Assembly: GCA_947466075.1 (NCBI GenBank)
Contig: CANIBP010000001.1
Location: 434,001-498,000 of the forward strand
Source of the DNA: Verrucomicrobiaceae bacterium
GTDB taxonomy: Bacteria > Verrucomicrobiota > Verrucomicrobiia > Verrucomicrobiales > Verrucomicrobiaceae
DNA length: 64,000 bases
Reading direction: 5' to 3'
Part shown: in pieces, positions 33,446 to 42,775 of the stretch
Layout of the letters: every line of letters starts with the position of its first letter
How positions within the stretch are numbered: position 1 is the first letter of the stretch
The notes under the pieces: generated by a model
Databases searched by the model: none
Told to the model about the DNA's origin: nothing
What the model saw: the letters and a program-made list of their open reading frames with translations, nothing else
Made by a program: the position numbers and the translations under genes

Positions 33446-34522
33446 TCACCACACCGCCTTCTCCATCACATAATCATCCATCACGAAGCCGCTGCCGATG
33501 TCGCTGCACACGTCTTCGGTGAAGTGGAAGCCGTGGCGGAGGTAGGCGCGTATGGCGGGGGCGTTGCGTTTGTTCACGCGCAGGCGCACGAGTTTGCAGC
33601 GCAGGTCGCGGGCGCGGTCCTCGGCCCAGCGCAGGGTGAGGCCGCCAAGGCCGTGGCCATGCACCTCGGGCAGGAGGTAGAGCTTGTTGATGAACAGCAC
33701 GGGCTCTAGCACGAGCTTTTCAAACGAGATGTAGCCGACCGCGCCACGCTCCTCGGCCTCGACGAGCGCATACCACACGTCCCGCGCCTGCATCTCATGC
33801 GCCATGTTGCCAGGCTGATACCAGATGGAGAGCATGTAGCGGATTTGCGCGTCGCTGATGATGCCGGGGTAATACGCGAACCAGATGGCATGCCCGAGCT
33901 TCTGCACCATGGGCAGTTCATCGGCACCGATGCGGCGGATGCGAGCGGCAAGCGGCTGGATGGCAGCTTGAATCGTCTTCAACGTCTGCTGCCAGACTTC
34001 GAGGTCATTGGCCGGTGAGAGCCGCTGCAATTGCTGTGCGATTTGGTCATACGTCGGCTCTACGACCTGCTCCTCGCGGATTTGCTTGGGGTCAGCGGGG
34101 AATTCCACATCCGGCAGGATCGTCTTCGCGAGATACCAGCAGGCCCAAGCGCGCCAGGTGCGCAGCTCCTTGTTCGGCTCGACCATGCGCGTGGCCAGAT
34201 GCTGCCAGTGACGACGCGGATTGCCGATGAACTGGCCTTCGACGCGGTTCTGCATGATCCACACGAGCGCCTGATACGGCAGCGGCCACTTGGCGAGGAT
34301 TGGCTCGTCAGCTTTCAGCGGCAACGAGAGCGCGCGGTTGATGAGCAGGATGCTTTTGGCCGGAAAACCTTCACGCCACAGGCTCTGCGCATAATGCAGC
34401 GCCGTTTCATAGAACAGCGGCCCACGTTCATGATTCAACGCCTCGACATCCGTGTGATCGTAATGACGTATCACCAGCGGCAGATGCGGGCAGGGCGGGT
34501 TGATCCATGCAGTGTGCCTCAT
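33446..34522 (-). CDS. GNAT acetyltransferase with unknown N-terminal domain
   Basis: A protein of 358 residues from ATG 34522 ([11 protein letters not shown]). Residues 1-190 form a Trp-rich helical domain I cannot name ([32 protein letters not shown]). Residues about 195-358 are a GNAT fold with the acetyl-CoA loop [19 protein letters not shown] and the closing [15 protein letters not shown]. The start overlaps the stop of glpK as ATGA, so it is co-translated with glycerol kinase. The acceptor substrate is unknown. Confidence 0.75.
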   Translation of the reverse strand: MRHTAWINPPCPHLPLVIRHYDHTDVEALNHERGPLFYETALHYAQSLWREGFPAKSILLINRALSLPLKADEPILAKWPLPYQALVWIMQNRVEGQFIGNPRRHWQHLATRMVEPNKELRTWRAWACWYLAKTILPDVEFPADPKQIREEQVVEPTYDQIAQQLQRLSPANDLEVWQQTLKTIQAAIQPLAARIRRIGADELPMVQKLGHAIWFAYYPGIISDAQIRYMLSIWYQPGNMAHEMQARDVWYALVEAEERGAVGYISFEKLVLEPVLFINKLYLLPEVHGHGLGGLTLRWAEDRARDLRCKLVRLRVNKRNAPAIRAYLRHGFHFTEDVCSDIGSGFVMDDYVMEKAVW

Positions 34523-36009
34523 GCGGATTTTTCCTCCCACGCTTTAGCGCGTGTGAGCGCACGATTCCAGCCATGGGTGATTTTGGCGCGTGTCGCCGCC
34601 TTCATGGTTGGCTTGAATTTGCGATCCAACTGCCAGTGCTTCGCGATGTCGGCCACATTCTTCCAAAAGCCGACGGCAAGCCCTGCGAGGCAGGCAGCAC
34701 CGAGTGCGGTGGTTTCGTTCACCTTCGGTCGCACGACAGGCACGCCGAGCAGATCGCACTGCATCTGCATGAGGAGGTTGTTCACGCACGCGCCGCCATC
34801 GACGCGGAGTTCCTTCAGCTTGATGCCTGCATCGGCTTCCATCGCTTTCAAGATGTCCATCACCTGCAAAGCGATGCCTTCCAGCGCCGCACGCGCGATG
34901 TGCGCCGCCGTGGTGCCGCGGGTCATGCCCACGAGCGTGCCACGCGCATACGCATCCCAATGTGGAGCGCCAAGACCAGCAAACGCGGGCACGAGATAAA
35001 CGCCACCGGTGTCCGGTACGCTCGTGGCGAGCGCTTCGACATCAGCAGATTTCTTGATGATGCCCAAACCATCGCGCAGCCATTGAACGGCAGCACCGGC
35101 GATGAACACACTGCCTTCCAACGCATACTCGGTGCGCCCGCCGATGCGCCAGGCCACAGTGGTGAGGAGTTTGTTCTTCGAGGCGATGGGTTTGGTGCCG
35201 GTGTTCATCAGCATGAAGCAACCGGTGCCATAGGTGTTCTTCACCATGCCGGGCTTCGTGCAGACTTGACCGAAGAGCGCCGACTGCTGATCCCCCGCGA
35301 TGCCTGCGATGGGGATGCTGCTACCGAGGAGCGACGTTTCACCAAACACGCCGCTGGAATCCTTCACCTCCGGCAGCATGGAGCGCGGCACGCCAAAGAT
35401 CTTCAGCAACTCGTCGTCCCAGTCGCCTTTGCGGATGTCGTAGAGCATCGTGCGTGAGGCGTTACTGACGTCCGTAGCATGCACCTTGCCGTCAGTGAGA
35501 TTCCACAGCAGCCAGGTTTCGATGGTGCCGAAGGCGAGTTCGCCCTTCGCAGCGCGGGCTTTGAGGCCCTTCACGTTTTGCAGCATCCACTGCACCTTCG
35601 TTGCGGAGAAGTAGGCATCAACCACGAGCCCAGTCTTGCGCTGGATGAGCTTATCGAGCTTCTGCGCGCGCAGTTTGTCGCAGATCGACGCCGTGCGGCG
35701 GTCCTGCCAGACGATGGCGTTGCAGACCGGCTTCCCGGTCTTGCGATCCCACACCACCGTCGTCTCGCGCTGATTCGTGATGCCGATGGCGGCGACGTCT
35801 GCTGACGTGGCGCGTGCGGTTTGCAGCACTTCGGCAGCCACACCGGCCTGCGTGGCCCAGATTTCCTGCGCATCATGCTCCACCCAGCCCGGTTTTGGGA
35901 AAATCTGCCGAAATTCCTTCTGGGCCGTCGCCACGATGCCACCGTCGTGATTGAAGAGGATCGCGCGTGAGCTGGTGGTGCCCTGGTCGAGTGCGAGAAT
36001 GTATTTCAT
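34519..36009 (-). CDS. glpK: Glycerol kinase
   Basis: A protein of 496 residues from ATG 36009 ([18 protein letters not shown]), the normal length and start for GlpK; the upstream extension is not typical. FGGY kinase features: phosphate loop [28 protein letters not shown], and C-terminal [17 protein letters not shown]. It phosphorylates glycerol to glycerol-3-phosphate in the cytoplasm. No glpF or glpD is nearby; the coupled downstream gene is the GNAT protein. Confidence 0.96.
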   Translation of the reverse strand: MKYILALDQGTTSSRAILFNHDGGIVATAQKEFRQIFPKPGWVEHDAQEIWATQAGVAAEVLQTARATSADVAAIGITNQRETTVVWDRKTGKPVCNAIVWQDRRTASICDKLRAQKLDKLIQRKTGLVVDAYFSATKVQWMLQNVKGLKARAAKGELAFGTIETWLLWNLTDGKVHATDVSNASRTMLYDIRKGDWDDELLKIFGVPRSMLPEVKDSSGVFGETSLLGSSIPIAGIAGDQQSALFGQVCTKPGMVKNTYGTGCFMLMNTGTKPIASKNKLLTTVAWRIGGRTEYALEGSVFIAGAAVQWLRDGLGIIKKSADVEALATSVPDTGGVYLVPAFAGLGAPHWDAYARGTLVGMTRGTTAAHIARAALEGIALQVMDILKAMEADAGIKLKELRVDGGACVNNLLMQMQCDLLGVPVVRPKVNETTALGAACLAGLAVGFWKNVADIAKHWQLDRKFKPTMKAATRAKITHGWNRALTRAKAWEEKSA

Positions 36010-36136
36010 AGTTAATCGCGATGTTCCCAAGAGCCGTGAGCAGAGTCAATGGCTTACAATCTGTCCGGCAACATGTAGATGGCGTTTTTTCGCCAGAATG
36101 AATACTCTTGGGCCGAAAGCATCCAAACTCACCACC

Positions 36137-36781
36137 ATGCAAACCATCCCTGAATCCGCAGCGCCCGCCGCACCGCGTGTGCGTTCCACCAAGAAAGTCG
36201 TTCTCATAACCCTCGCTGTCATTCTCGGCTGCGCGGGCATCGCCGCAGCCACCGGCGGCCTCTGGGTCAAACACACGTTTTACCCGTCCGCCATGAGTCC
36301 CGTGAGCCTGACCGCCACAGAGAAAGCGGAGTTTGACAGCAAACTGCAAGCCTTAGGCAACCCTGCCGCCATTCCTGCGGACGAGGCCAATCGAACGCTG
36401 GTCATCAATGAACGCGAAGTGAACGCCTATCTGGCTCAGCAGCAACTCGGCGAAAGCGTTCAGGTGAAGTTTGGCGAAGGCAATGTCTCCGCTGCGATCA
36501 TCTTCACCGCTCCAGAAGATTTCCCCATCGTGCCGAATCAAAAAATTCGCCTACGCTTTACATTCGGAACCAGTTTGACGCCAGAGCACAAACTATCCCT
36601 GAAACTAGACGATCTGAGCCTGGGTGGCATCTCACTGCCAAACAGTTGGATCGGCGACATCAAGGGCGTCGATCTCGTGGCCGAAAATGTGGAAAGCGAT
36701 CCTGCACTGCAAAAATTCCTCGCAGGCATCAAGTCAATGGAAATCCACAACGGCACGCTGCGCCTGGCACTGAACAAATAA
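36137..36781 (+). CDS. Single-pass membrane protein, unknown
   Basis: A protein of 214 residues from ATG 36137 (MQTIPESAAPA); ATG 36098 in the same frame is an alternative. One membrane helix near residues 20-42 (VVLITLAVILGCAGIAAATG), then an external domain with LVINEREVNAYLAQQ and alternating beta-strand-like segments, ending in LRLALNK. The plan recalls DUF2140/YpmS-like proteins but I would not assign it. Divergent from glpK and converging with the cNMP-kinase gene, six bases from its end. Confidence 0.6.
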   Translation: MQTIPESAAPAAPRVRSTKKVVLITLAVILGCAGIAAATGGLWVKHTFYPSAMSPVSLTATEKAEFDSKLQALGNPAAIPADEANRTLVINEREVNAYLAQQQLGESVQVKFGEGNVSAAIIFTAPEDFPIVPNQKIRLRFTFGTSLTPEHKLSLKLDDLSLGGISLPNSWIGDIKGVDLVAENVESDPALQKFLAGIKSMEIHNGTLRLALNK

Positions 36782-36787
36782 GCCGCG

Positions 36788-37885
36788 TCACGCCTTCAAC
36801 GGCAGCGTGAAGCAGAATACACCGCCGCATCCGGCCACTTCCTTCGGCCAGATGCGGCCGCCGTGGTCTTCAACGATGTTTTTGCAGATGGAAAGACCGA
36901 GACCAGTGCCGGTGGGCTTGCCGTCGGTGAAGAAGGGCGTGAAAAGCTTGTCCACGATGCCAGGCTTGAAGCCGCGGCCGGTGTCCTCGACCTCGGCATA
37001 AATTTCACGCGGCCGTTCCTCAAAGCGAACCATGATACGCCCGCCATCCGGCATGAAATCAGCGGCGTTGTTGAAGAGATTGAAGAAGACGTGGTCGAGA
37101 CGACGAATATTAAGCGGCATCACTATCGAAGGCACCTCGGTCTGCACTTCGACGACGACTTTTTTGTTCTCCAGCTCATCGCGTGTCTGGTCGATCACCT
37201 CTGCGAAGTAAGTGGCGAAGTTGGTCTGCTCCAGTGCATGCTGTGTGGAACCCTCGCTGACGCGTAGCAGCTCATTGAGCATGTGGGTGAGACGTTCGAC
37301 CTGCTGATGAATGCGCTTTTTTGCCTTCTGACGTAGTTCTGAACTGGCGCGATCCGAGGCAGCGGCATCAGCGGCAAGCGCGATGACGCTGAGCGGGTTT
37401 TTCAAATCATGCACGATGGAACGTGCAAAACGGCCCATGAGCGAGAGGCGCTCGGCTTCGAGCATTTCCTGGACGAAGTGGCTGTTCGTGTCGCGCATGC
37501 GATGACTGAACGCATGAAGCAAAGCGAACACAAGCTTCGGCGACTCTTCCATCAGATGCGTGACTTGGTCACGAGAGACAAACAACAAACGTGAGTCCTG
37601 CTGTGCCGTGGCGGAAGCGGAGCGTGGGGCATTATTAATAATAGCCATCTCGCCAAAGAAGTCGCCCGCCGCGAACTCACGCAGCGCATGCTTGTTCGAC
37701 TGGCTGACGAATGCAGAGATGCGAACGAGACCGTCGAGGATAGCATACAGCCCATCACCGGGATCACCTTCCTCGAAGATGACCTCGCCGGCCTTGTACT
37801 CACGAATTTCCGGATCGACCTGCTGCTGTTTCAGCTCGGACTCCAGGATGCTGACAAAGGTGGCTCTGGGTTCGACGGCGCTCAT
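36788..37885 (-). CDS. Soluble cNMP-binding histidine kinase
   Basis: A protein of 365 residues from ATG 37885 (MSAVEPRATFV). Residues about 20-135 are a CRP/FNR-type cyclic-nucleotide-binding domain with phosphate cassette FFGEMAIINNAPRSASA. Next comes a dimerisation/phosphoacceptor region with SIVHDLKNPLSVIAL (His near 161), then an ATPase domain with NLFNNAADFM, DTGRGFKP and GTGLGLSICKNIVEDHGG. There is no membrane helix, so input is a cytoplasmic small molecule, presumably a cyclic nucleotide. It lies 13 bases downstream of the Wza-like gene on the same strand, suggesting a role in EPS control. No response regulator is fused or adjacent on this strand. Confidence 0.88.
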   Translation of the reverse strand: MSAVEPRATFVSILESELKQQQVDPEIREYKAGEVIFEEGDPGDGLYAILDGLVRISAFVSQSNKHALREFAAGDFFGEMAIINNAPRSASATAQQDSRLLFVSRDQVTHLMEESPKLVFALLHAFSHRMRDTNSHFVQEMLEAERLSLMGRFARSIVHDLKNPLSVIALAADAAASDRASSELRQKAKKRIHQQVERLTHMLNELLRVSEGSTQHALEQTNFATYFAEVIDQTRDELENKKVVVEVQTEVPSIVMPLNIRRLDHVFFNLFNNAADFMPDGGRIMVRFEERPREIYAEVEDTGRGFKPGIVDKLFTPFFTDGKPTGTGLGLSICKNIVEDHGGRIWPKEVAGCGGVFCFTLPLKA

Positions 37886-37898
37886 GGAGTGTAGAGAA

Positions 37899-38522
37899 TT
37901 AAAACATGCGTTCCGACACTGTGATGACATCACCGGGAATGATGATGATCGGCTGCTGCCCAGGTAGCATGGCATGCTTTTTCAAATCGACGGCATAAAC
38001 CTGAGCGCCACGTTTCAACAGCACCCGTGATTGCCGTGCGAGGCGGGTGTAACCGCCCGCAAGAGCAACAGCCTCCTCGATTGTGAGACGAGGCTGAACG
38101 CCGCGAGGAAAATTGTAGCGCCCGGGCTGCGCAACCTGACCAAGCACCGAATATGCTAGAGTGGCATATTCAACGACGAGCACCTGCACACGAGCCTTAA
38201 TAAGAATGCGGTTGTCCACAGCATAGGTGTTCAGTTTTGAAGCGAGCGATGAAGGACTTAATCCAGCTGCCCGGATTTCAGGATTTCCTTCGGAAGACAA
38301 AGTCGGGACATTGATCATACCATTCCAATCCACGCGAACCTGCTGGGCGAGATCGGGCTCACCAGCTACGGATATACTTAGCAAATCACCCACTTGAATT
38401 TCGTAGCGCCCATTTGGTGCAGGTGGCGGCGGTGGTTGTGGCAACTCGCTGTTCAATACACAGGCCGAGAGTAGCAAGCTGAGTCCAAAAGCCAAAAGGC
38501 TGAGCGGTAACGAAAGCTTCAT
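37899..38522 (-). CDS. Wza-like polysaccharide export lipoprotein
   Basis: A protein of 207 residues from ATG 38522. The signal peptide ends in a lipobox (LLLSAC), then a Pro-rich linker, a polysaccharide-export (Poly_export) domain starting YEIQVGDLLSISV, and an SLBB-type domain (YSVLGQVAQPGRYNFP). It is much shorter than Wza, lacking the C-terminal barrel helix and extra SLBB repeats, so it may need the outer-membrane protein encoded divergently at 38614 as a partner. The cNMP-kinase gene follows 13 bases downstream. Confidence 0.88.
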   Translation of the reverse strand: MKLSLPLSLLAFGLSLLLSACVLNSELPQPPPPPAPNGRYEIQVGDLLSISVAGEPDLAQQVRVDWNGMINVPTLSSEGNPEIRAAGLSPSSLASKLNTYAVDNRILIKARVQVLVVEYATLAYSVLGQVAQPGRYNFPRGVQPRLTIEEAVALAGGYTRLARQSRVLLKRGAQVYAVDLKKHAMLPGQQPIIIIPGDVITVSERMF

Positions 38523-38613
38523 GAAGCTTTGGTTACCGGATTGGCTCGGATGTGTCAATACAAAGGATTATGAAAAGTCTTGACGGTTGACTCCCATGTG
38601 GAGTTAATGATTT

Positions 38614-40056
38614 GTGAAATCCTGCCCCGCAATTTTGCTGCTAATTAGCCTGACAGCTCTTTTGCTTTCCAAAACGGTGACCATGGCAGCTGACCCAGCT
38701 AAAAGTGGATTGCCATACAAAATGCAACTACCGACCAAACTTGACGGTCTTACCACGCTACCGTCTCCTTTGAGCGTTATAAAGCCTTCAATACTGCTGC
38801 CTGCACCAAGTGGTGAACTTATGTCCATCACGCGTTCGAAATCTTTCAGGCGCGCCGCTAATCCCGATGTTGACCTCACCACTGATAACCGACGCTGGCA
38901 AAGCATAACCTCATCCTCGGGTCAGCAGCCTTACTCTTGGGGATTGTCAGAAGGTAATGTCGATGCTCGCCTCTCGCTTGGCCTGCTATCAACGCTTTTT
39001 TACACGGACAACGTCAACTTCACGACCAACGACTCTAAGAAAACCGAAACGATATTCGAAATCTCTCCGATCCTCAAACTCGACATTGGAGATCCGAGTG
39101 GAGCCATTGGCGGTGCAGAATCAAATCAGTCGGAGTATTACACCAGCCTGCTCTACCTGCCTACCTTCTATTATCACCTAAAGGATGATGTGGACGACTA
39201 TGCCCAGCATTTTCTAGGTGAAGTTGGACGAGTAAATGAATTATCCCGCTCAGTACTACGGCTTAATTACGATGAGCGCATTCTTGCCTCCTCCGAGAAC
39301 ACCATGCCAGAGGCGAATTACACGCTACTGGAGGCCTCAGCCTTGACCGACCATCGTGTCACCCAGAGAACAACCTTACGTGGCAAGGTTGCCTACCGCA
39401 CAATCTCCGTTGCACAAGCTGCAACCAGCCGTGCCGAGTGGGTGGGAGATTTTTCCATGCTTTGGGAATTATCGCCGAAGACTAAGTTAGGCCTAGGCAC
39501 AGAATTGGCACGAATCATCTATGAGCAACGCATGTTGGGTTCTCAAAACTACCAGCAAGCGCTAATTTTTCTTGAATGGAAGCCTTCCTCAAAAATCGGA
39601 TTCACGACACGCACAGGTATGGAATGGCGTCATTTTGACCGACAGCCACCGCGCAGCCTAATGACCAGCTTGGTAACATTAACGACCTTTTACTGGCAAG
39701 CCGCCGAGAAAACACGGCTTAATTTACGCTTCCGTGTCTCCAATCAGCCATCTGTGGTAGCGCAAGGAGCATTATACCGCGAGGTGCGCTTCGGACCTGA
39801 TCTGATACATGAGTTTGGAATACACTATTACACCACACTCGAGTGTCAGGTCATTAGGAGGCGCTATGACTCCGGACGACTCGACTGGGAACCGACAAGC
39901 CGCATTGCATTAGGTTATCGCGACGACAGTGACAAGGCCAATAACCGCCTAAACATCGAGCTTTATGTTCAGTGGCACCGCCGTGAACGAAGTGATCTAC
40001 TGAATGCCACCCTAGAGCGCACGCAGGCTGGGATACAGGTTACCCGCTATTTTTAA
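38614..40056 (+). CDS. Outer-membrane beta-barrel protein of the EPS locus
   Basis: A protein of 480 residues starting with GTG at 38614, supported by GGAG ten bases upstream; no in-frame ATG gives a better start. Signal peptide MKSCPAILLLISLTALLLS. The mature part alternates polar and aromatic residues (SEYYTSLLYLPTFYYHL, TRTGMEWRHFDRQ, RLDWEPTSRIALGYRDD) and ends in the aromatic residue Phe (VTRYF), all typical of outer-membrane barrels. Similar barrels occur in PEP-CTERM/exosortase-type EPS clusters. It is AT-richer than the genes after it. Likely a polymer outlet; not proven. Confidence 0.75.
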   Translation: MKSCPAILLLISLTALLLSKTVTMAADPAKSGLPYKMQLPTKLDGLTTLPSPLSVIKPSILLPAPSGELMSITRSKSFRRAANPDVDLTTDNRRWQSITSSSGQQPYSWGLSEGNVDARLSLGLLSTLFYTDNVNFTTNDSKKTETIFEISPILKLDIGDPSGAIGGAESNQSEYYTSLLYLPTFYYHLKDDVDDYAQHFLGEVGRVNELSRSVLRLNYDERILASSENTMPEANYTLLEASALTDHRVTQRTTLRGKVAYRTISVAQAATSRAEWVGDFSMLWELSPKTKLGLGTELARIIYEQRMLGSQNYQQALIFLEWKPSSKIGFTTRTGMEWRHFDRQPPRSLMTSLVTLTTFYWQAAEKTRLNLRFRVSNQPSVVAQGALYREVRFGPDLIHEFGIHYYTTLECQVIRRRYDSGRLDWEPTSRIALGYRDDSDKANNRLNIELYVQWHRRERSDLLNATLERTQAGIQVTRYF

Positions 40057-40080
40057 CGCACCTCAGCTGTCATTATATTC

Positions 40081-40830
40081 ATGAGCCAGACCACCCAAAC
40101 CAGCCTGTGGCAGCATCTCGCCGCCTACGCCTTGCTTGTCCGACATCATTTGCGCCATGGCTTGCGCAAAGGCGCCAAGCGCGGCCTCGACCTCGCCGTC
40201 GGCCTTGCCATGGTACTGCTGCTCTCCCCGCTGCTCATCACCGCCGCGCTCACAATCATCACCTTGGATGGCAGGCCCATCACCTTTGCCGGCAAACGCG
40301 TCGGCAAGTTCTGCCGCCTCTTTCCCATGTTGAAATTCCGCACCATGCGCCGCGATGCCGAGGCCATTGAAAAGAAAATCCAGGAGCACAAGATCAGCCA
40401 AACCGCACAGCACTTCGTCGATCCCGAGCACGAGTCCGTCATGAAATTGCGCCATGCCCTGCTGAAGTTCTCCAGCGCGGAAAAATACCCCAACGACCCG
40501 CGCATCCTGCCCTGTGGCAAATTCATGCGCAAATTCTCCGTCGATGAGCTTCCGCAACTCTTCCACATCGTCTCCGGCGACATGAGCCTCGTCGGCCCGC
40601 GCCCGTTCGCCTTGTGGGAGGTGGCGGAGTTCACCCCGCGCGATCTGCTGCGTCACAAAATCAAACCCGGCCTCACCGGCCTGTGGCAGATCAGCAACCG
40701 CAACAGCATTACGCACGATGAAGCCATCGGCCTCGATTTGAAATATGCCGCGAAACAGAGTCTGTGGCTCGATCTGAAAATCCTGCTCATGACCGTGCCC
40801 ATCGCGCTCAAGAACCGCGGCGGCAATTAA
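40081..40830 (+). CDS. Undecaprenyl-phosphate sugar-1-phosphate transferase
   Basis: A protein of 249 residues of the bacterial sugar-transferase family (WcaJ/WbaP catalytic domain). One N-terminal membrane segment (GLAMVLLLSPLLITAAL), then KRVGK, LKFRTMR, FSVDELPQLFHIVSGDMSLVGPRP and KPGLTGLWQISNRN. It starts EPS repeat-unit assembly by moving a sugar phosphate to undecaprenyl phosphate at the inner membrane. The large N-terminal multi-helix region of WcaJ is absent, so it is the small form. Fifteen bases before the next gene. Confidence 0.93.
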   Translation: MSQTTQTSLWQHLAAYALLVRHHLRHGLRKGAKRGLDLAVGLAMVLLLSPLLITAALTIITLDGRPITFAGKRVGKFCRLFPMLKFRTMRRDAEAIEKKIQEHKISQTAQHFVDPEHESVMKLRHALLKFSSAEKYPNDPRILPCGKFMRKFSVDELPQLFHIVSGDMSLVGPRPFALWEVAEFTPRDLLRHKIKPGLTGLWQISNRNSITHDEAIGLDLKYAAKQSLWLDLKILLMTVPIALKNRGGN

Positions 40831-40845
40831 ACCTCTTTTCCAACC

Positions 40846-41541
40846 ATGAACTGCGACGCCATACTTCACGACAAGCCCTGCCAGACGCTCAACGACGAGC
40901 CCTTCCTGCTTTGGGAAATCGGCCAGCGCCGTGTCATTGAGCACTGGATGGACCATCTCTTCCGCAGCAACGCCACCATGACACTCTGGCTGGAAAAAGA
41001 CAATGAGGCGCTGGCCGCCGCCATTCGCGACACCTTCCCGCTGTGCAAACGCGTCGATGTCAAAAGCGGTGTCCCCGCTAAAGCAACCGACTTCTGCACT
41101 TACGTTGATGCCGACGGTGCCATCCAACTTCAACGCGGGAGCACGGTCATCTCTCTTCTGCCCGACCAGCCCACCACCAAGACTTGGTTTGCCATGGTCA
41201 AAAAGTGGCTGGCCGAACAGCAAAAGTTCGGCACGCAACTGCCCGAGATCGAGACGCAGATCGCTCCCGGTGTCATCATCGGTCATCATTGCAGCATCTC
41301 GAAGGACACCGTCTTCAACGCCCCCTGCTGGATCGGCAGCGGCTGCACCATCAGCGGCGCTACCATCGGCCCCAATGCCGTCATCGGCGAGGAATGCATC
41401 ATCGCCAGCGGCGCGCACATCAGCGACTCTTATGTTCTGAGCCGCCGCTTCATCCGCCCAAACACACGACTGGAAGGCGTCGTAGCCACGGCCAGAAGAT
41501 TTCTGGATCATGCAACGGGCGAACCCGTCTTCCAGTCATAA
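40846..41541 (+). CDS. Left-handed beta-helix protein with nucleotidyltransferase-like N-part
   Basis: A protein of 231 residues. Residues 1-115 resemble a reduced sugar-nucleotidyltransferase part (LHDKPCQTLNDEPFLLWEIG), without the usual nucleotide-binding GGxGTRL start. Residues about 130-205 contain hexapeptide repeats of a left-handed beta-helix (VIIGHHCSISKDTVF, CTISGATIGPNAVIGEEC). Such proteins are sugar acyltransferases or nucleotidyltransferases. The GlmU/RmlA-like fusion layout suggests sugar modification, but key N-terminal residues are not recognisable. Confidence 0.65.
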   Translation: MNCDAILHDKPCQTLNDEPFLLWEIGQRRVIEHWMDHLFRSNATMTLWLEKDNEALAAAIRDTFPLCKRVDVKSGVPAKATDFCTYVDADGAIQLQRGSTVISLLPDQPTTKTWFAMVKKWLAEQQKFGTQLPEIETQIAPGVIIGHHCSISKDTVFNAPCWIGSGCTISGATIGPNAVIGEECIIASGAHISDSYVLSRRFIRPNTRLEGVVATARRFLDHATGEPVFQS

Positions 41542-41550
41542 CCTCGCATC

Positions 41551-42360
41551 ATGAACAGCGTACCACCCGACAGCCCACCCCCGGCACAATCCACCCTGCA
41601 GCAGCTTGAAGAAGGTGGTGCGCTCTCACAATTTGCCTCCAGCATTGCTCATGAAGTGTGCAATCCGCTCAGCCAAATCGTGCTCGCGACCGACCTGCTC
41701 GCCGGACCGCAGCCAATGACGGACGAATTCCGCAAAAAAATCATCACCTTCCTGCGCCAGGGGGCCGATCGCATTGAGAAGGCCATGAAAAGCATGCTAC
41801 AGACCTGTGCGCCGATTGAAACTAGCATGGTTGCTGAGGATGCCAATGTTCTCATCGAAACAGCGCTCGCCTCCCTCACGGTGGACGCCAGCGTGCGGGT
41901 GGAAAAACATTTCGCCTCTGATCTGTCTTCCATCCTGATCGATAAAAAGCACATGACCGAGGCCGTGGCTGCCATCTTTGCCAACGCCCTCGATGCCATG
42001 CAACCGAGCGGTGGCACACTCACGATCACCACTTACGCCAAAGTCTTCACCAGTAGCGAGCGTGAAGGCTGGCAACGTCAGTCCTGGTTTCGCGCCGGAG
42101 ACCACGCTGTCGTCATCGAGATTGCCGATACCGGGCATGGCATCCACAAAAGCCAGATGCCCCTCATCTTCGAAGCGTTTTACACCACCAAGGTCGCCGG
42201 CAAAGGCGCCGGGCTGGGCCTCACCGTCGCCAAAAAGGTCGTTGATTTGCACCATGGACGACTAGAGATAGACAACCGACCTGAAGGTGGAGTTCTCGCT
42301 GTCCTGACCTTGAAATCTGCTGCCAAACCTGCCACCTTTCTTTCCCAACCACTACCATGA
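41551..42360 (+). CDS. Soluble histidine kinase
   Basis: A protein of 269 residues without membrane helix or recognisable sensor domain. The phosphoacceptor His is in SIAHEVCNPLSQIVLA near residue 33; the ATPase domain has AIFANALDAM, DTGHGIHKSQMPLIFEAF and GKGAGLGLTVAKKVVDLHHG. Its stop overlaps the start of the receiver protein as ATGA, so the pair is co-translated. The input must come through another protein or the short N-terminus. Located in the middle of the EPS run. Confidence 0.9.
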   Translation: MNSVPPDSPPPAQSTLQQLEEGGALSQFASSIAHEVCNPLSQIVLATDLLAGPQPMTDEFRKKIITFLRQGADRIEKAMKSMLQTCAPIETSMVAEDANVLIETALASLTVDASVRVEKHFASDLSSILIDKKHMTEAVAAIFANALDAMQPSGGTLTITTYAKVFTSSEREGWQRQSWFRAGDHAVVIEIADTGHGIHKSQMPLIFEAFYTTKVAGKGAGLGLTVAKKVVDLHHGRLEIDNRPEGGVLAVLTLKSAAKPATFLSQPLP

Positions 42361-42752
42361 GCGACTCACCCGATTCCGCGAAGAAAAAAATCCTACTCAT
42401 CGATGACGAGCCCTTCATCACCAGCCTCATGGCCATGAATCTCGAGGATTCAGGCCGCTACGAGGTGCGTGAGCAAAACGACTCGCTCAAGGCGCTCGAA
42501 ACCATCATGGATTTCGTTCCCGACCTCGTCGTGCTCGATGTCATGATGCCTGACCTCGACGGTGCCGACATCATCTACCGCCTGAAGAACGATGCGCGGC
42601 TCAAGCACATCGCCGTCGTCTTCCACACCGCCACCGTACGCGAGGCCGAGCTGCACGCCCATGGTGGCATCATCAGCGGCTTCCCCTTTCTCGCCAAACC
42701 GGCCACCACCGACCAGATGATCGAGTTCATCGAGAAGCATCTGCCCAAATAA
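42357..42752 (+). CDS. Stand-alone receiver-domain response regulator
   Basis: A protein of 131 residues, only a receiver domain: acidic pair ILLIDDEPF, phospho-Asp in VVLDVMMPD near residue 62, Thr in FHTATV and Lys in FLAKPAT. There is no output domain, so it acts by protein contact or in a relay. Translationally coupled to the kinase; the flippase starts 24 bases later. Confidence 0.92.
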   Translation: MSDSPDSAKKKILLIDDEPFITSLMAMNLEDSGRYEVREQNDSLKALETIMDFVPDLVVLDVMMPDLDGADIIYRLKNDARLKHIAVVFHTATVREAELHAHGGIISGFPFLAKPATTDQMIEFIEKHLPK

Positions 42753-42775
42753 TAGACGGGAACCGCACAACCCAC

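Noticed and set aside
36080..36095. TGGCG-TTTTTT-CGCCA hairpin between glpK and the unknown membrane gene
   Set aside because: A five-base stem with the T-run in the loop is too weak for a terminator and may be chance.
38580..38609. TTGACG and TTGACT boxes before the outer-membrane barrel gene
   Set aside because: No matching -10 box at proper spacing upstream of the start codon; any promoter from these would start inside the gene.
40063..41511. A 482-codon frame antisense to the sugar transferase and beta-helix genes
   Set aside because: It spans two real genes and their gap, and its composition is that of an antisense shadow.
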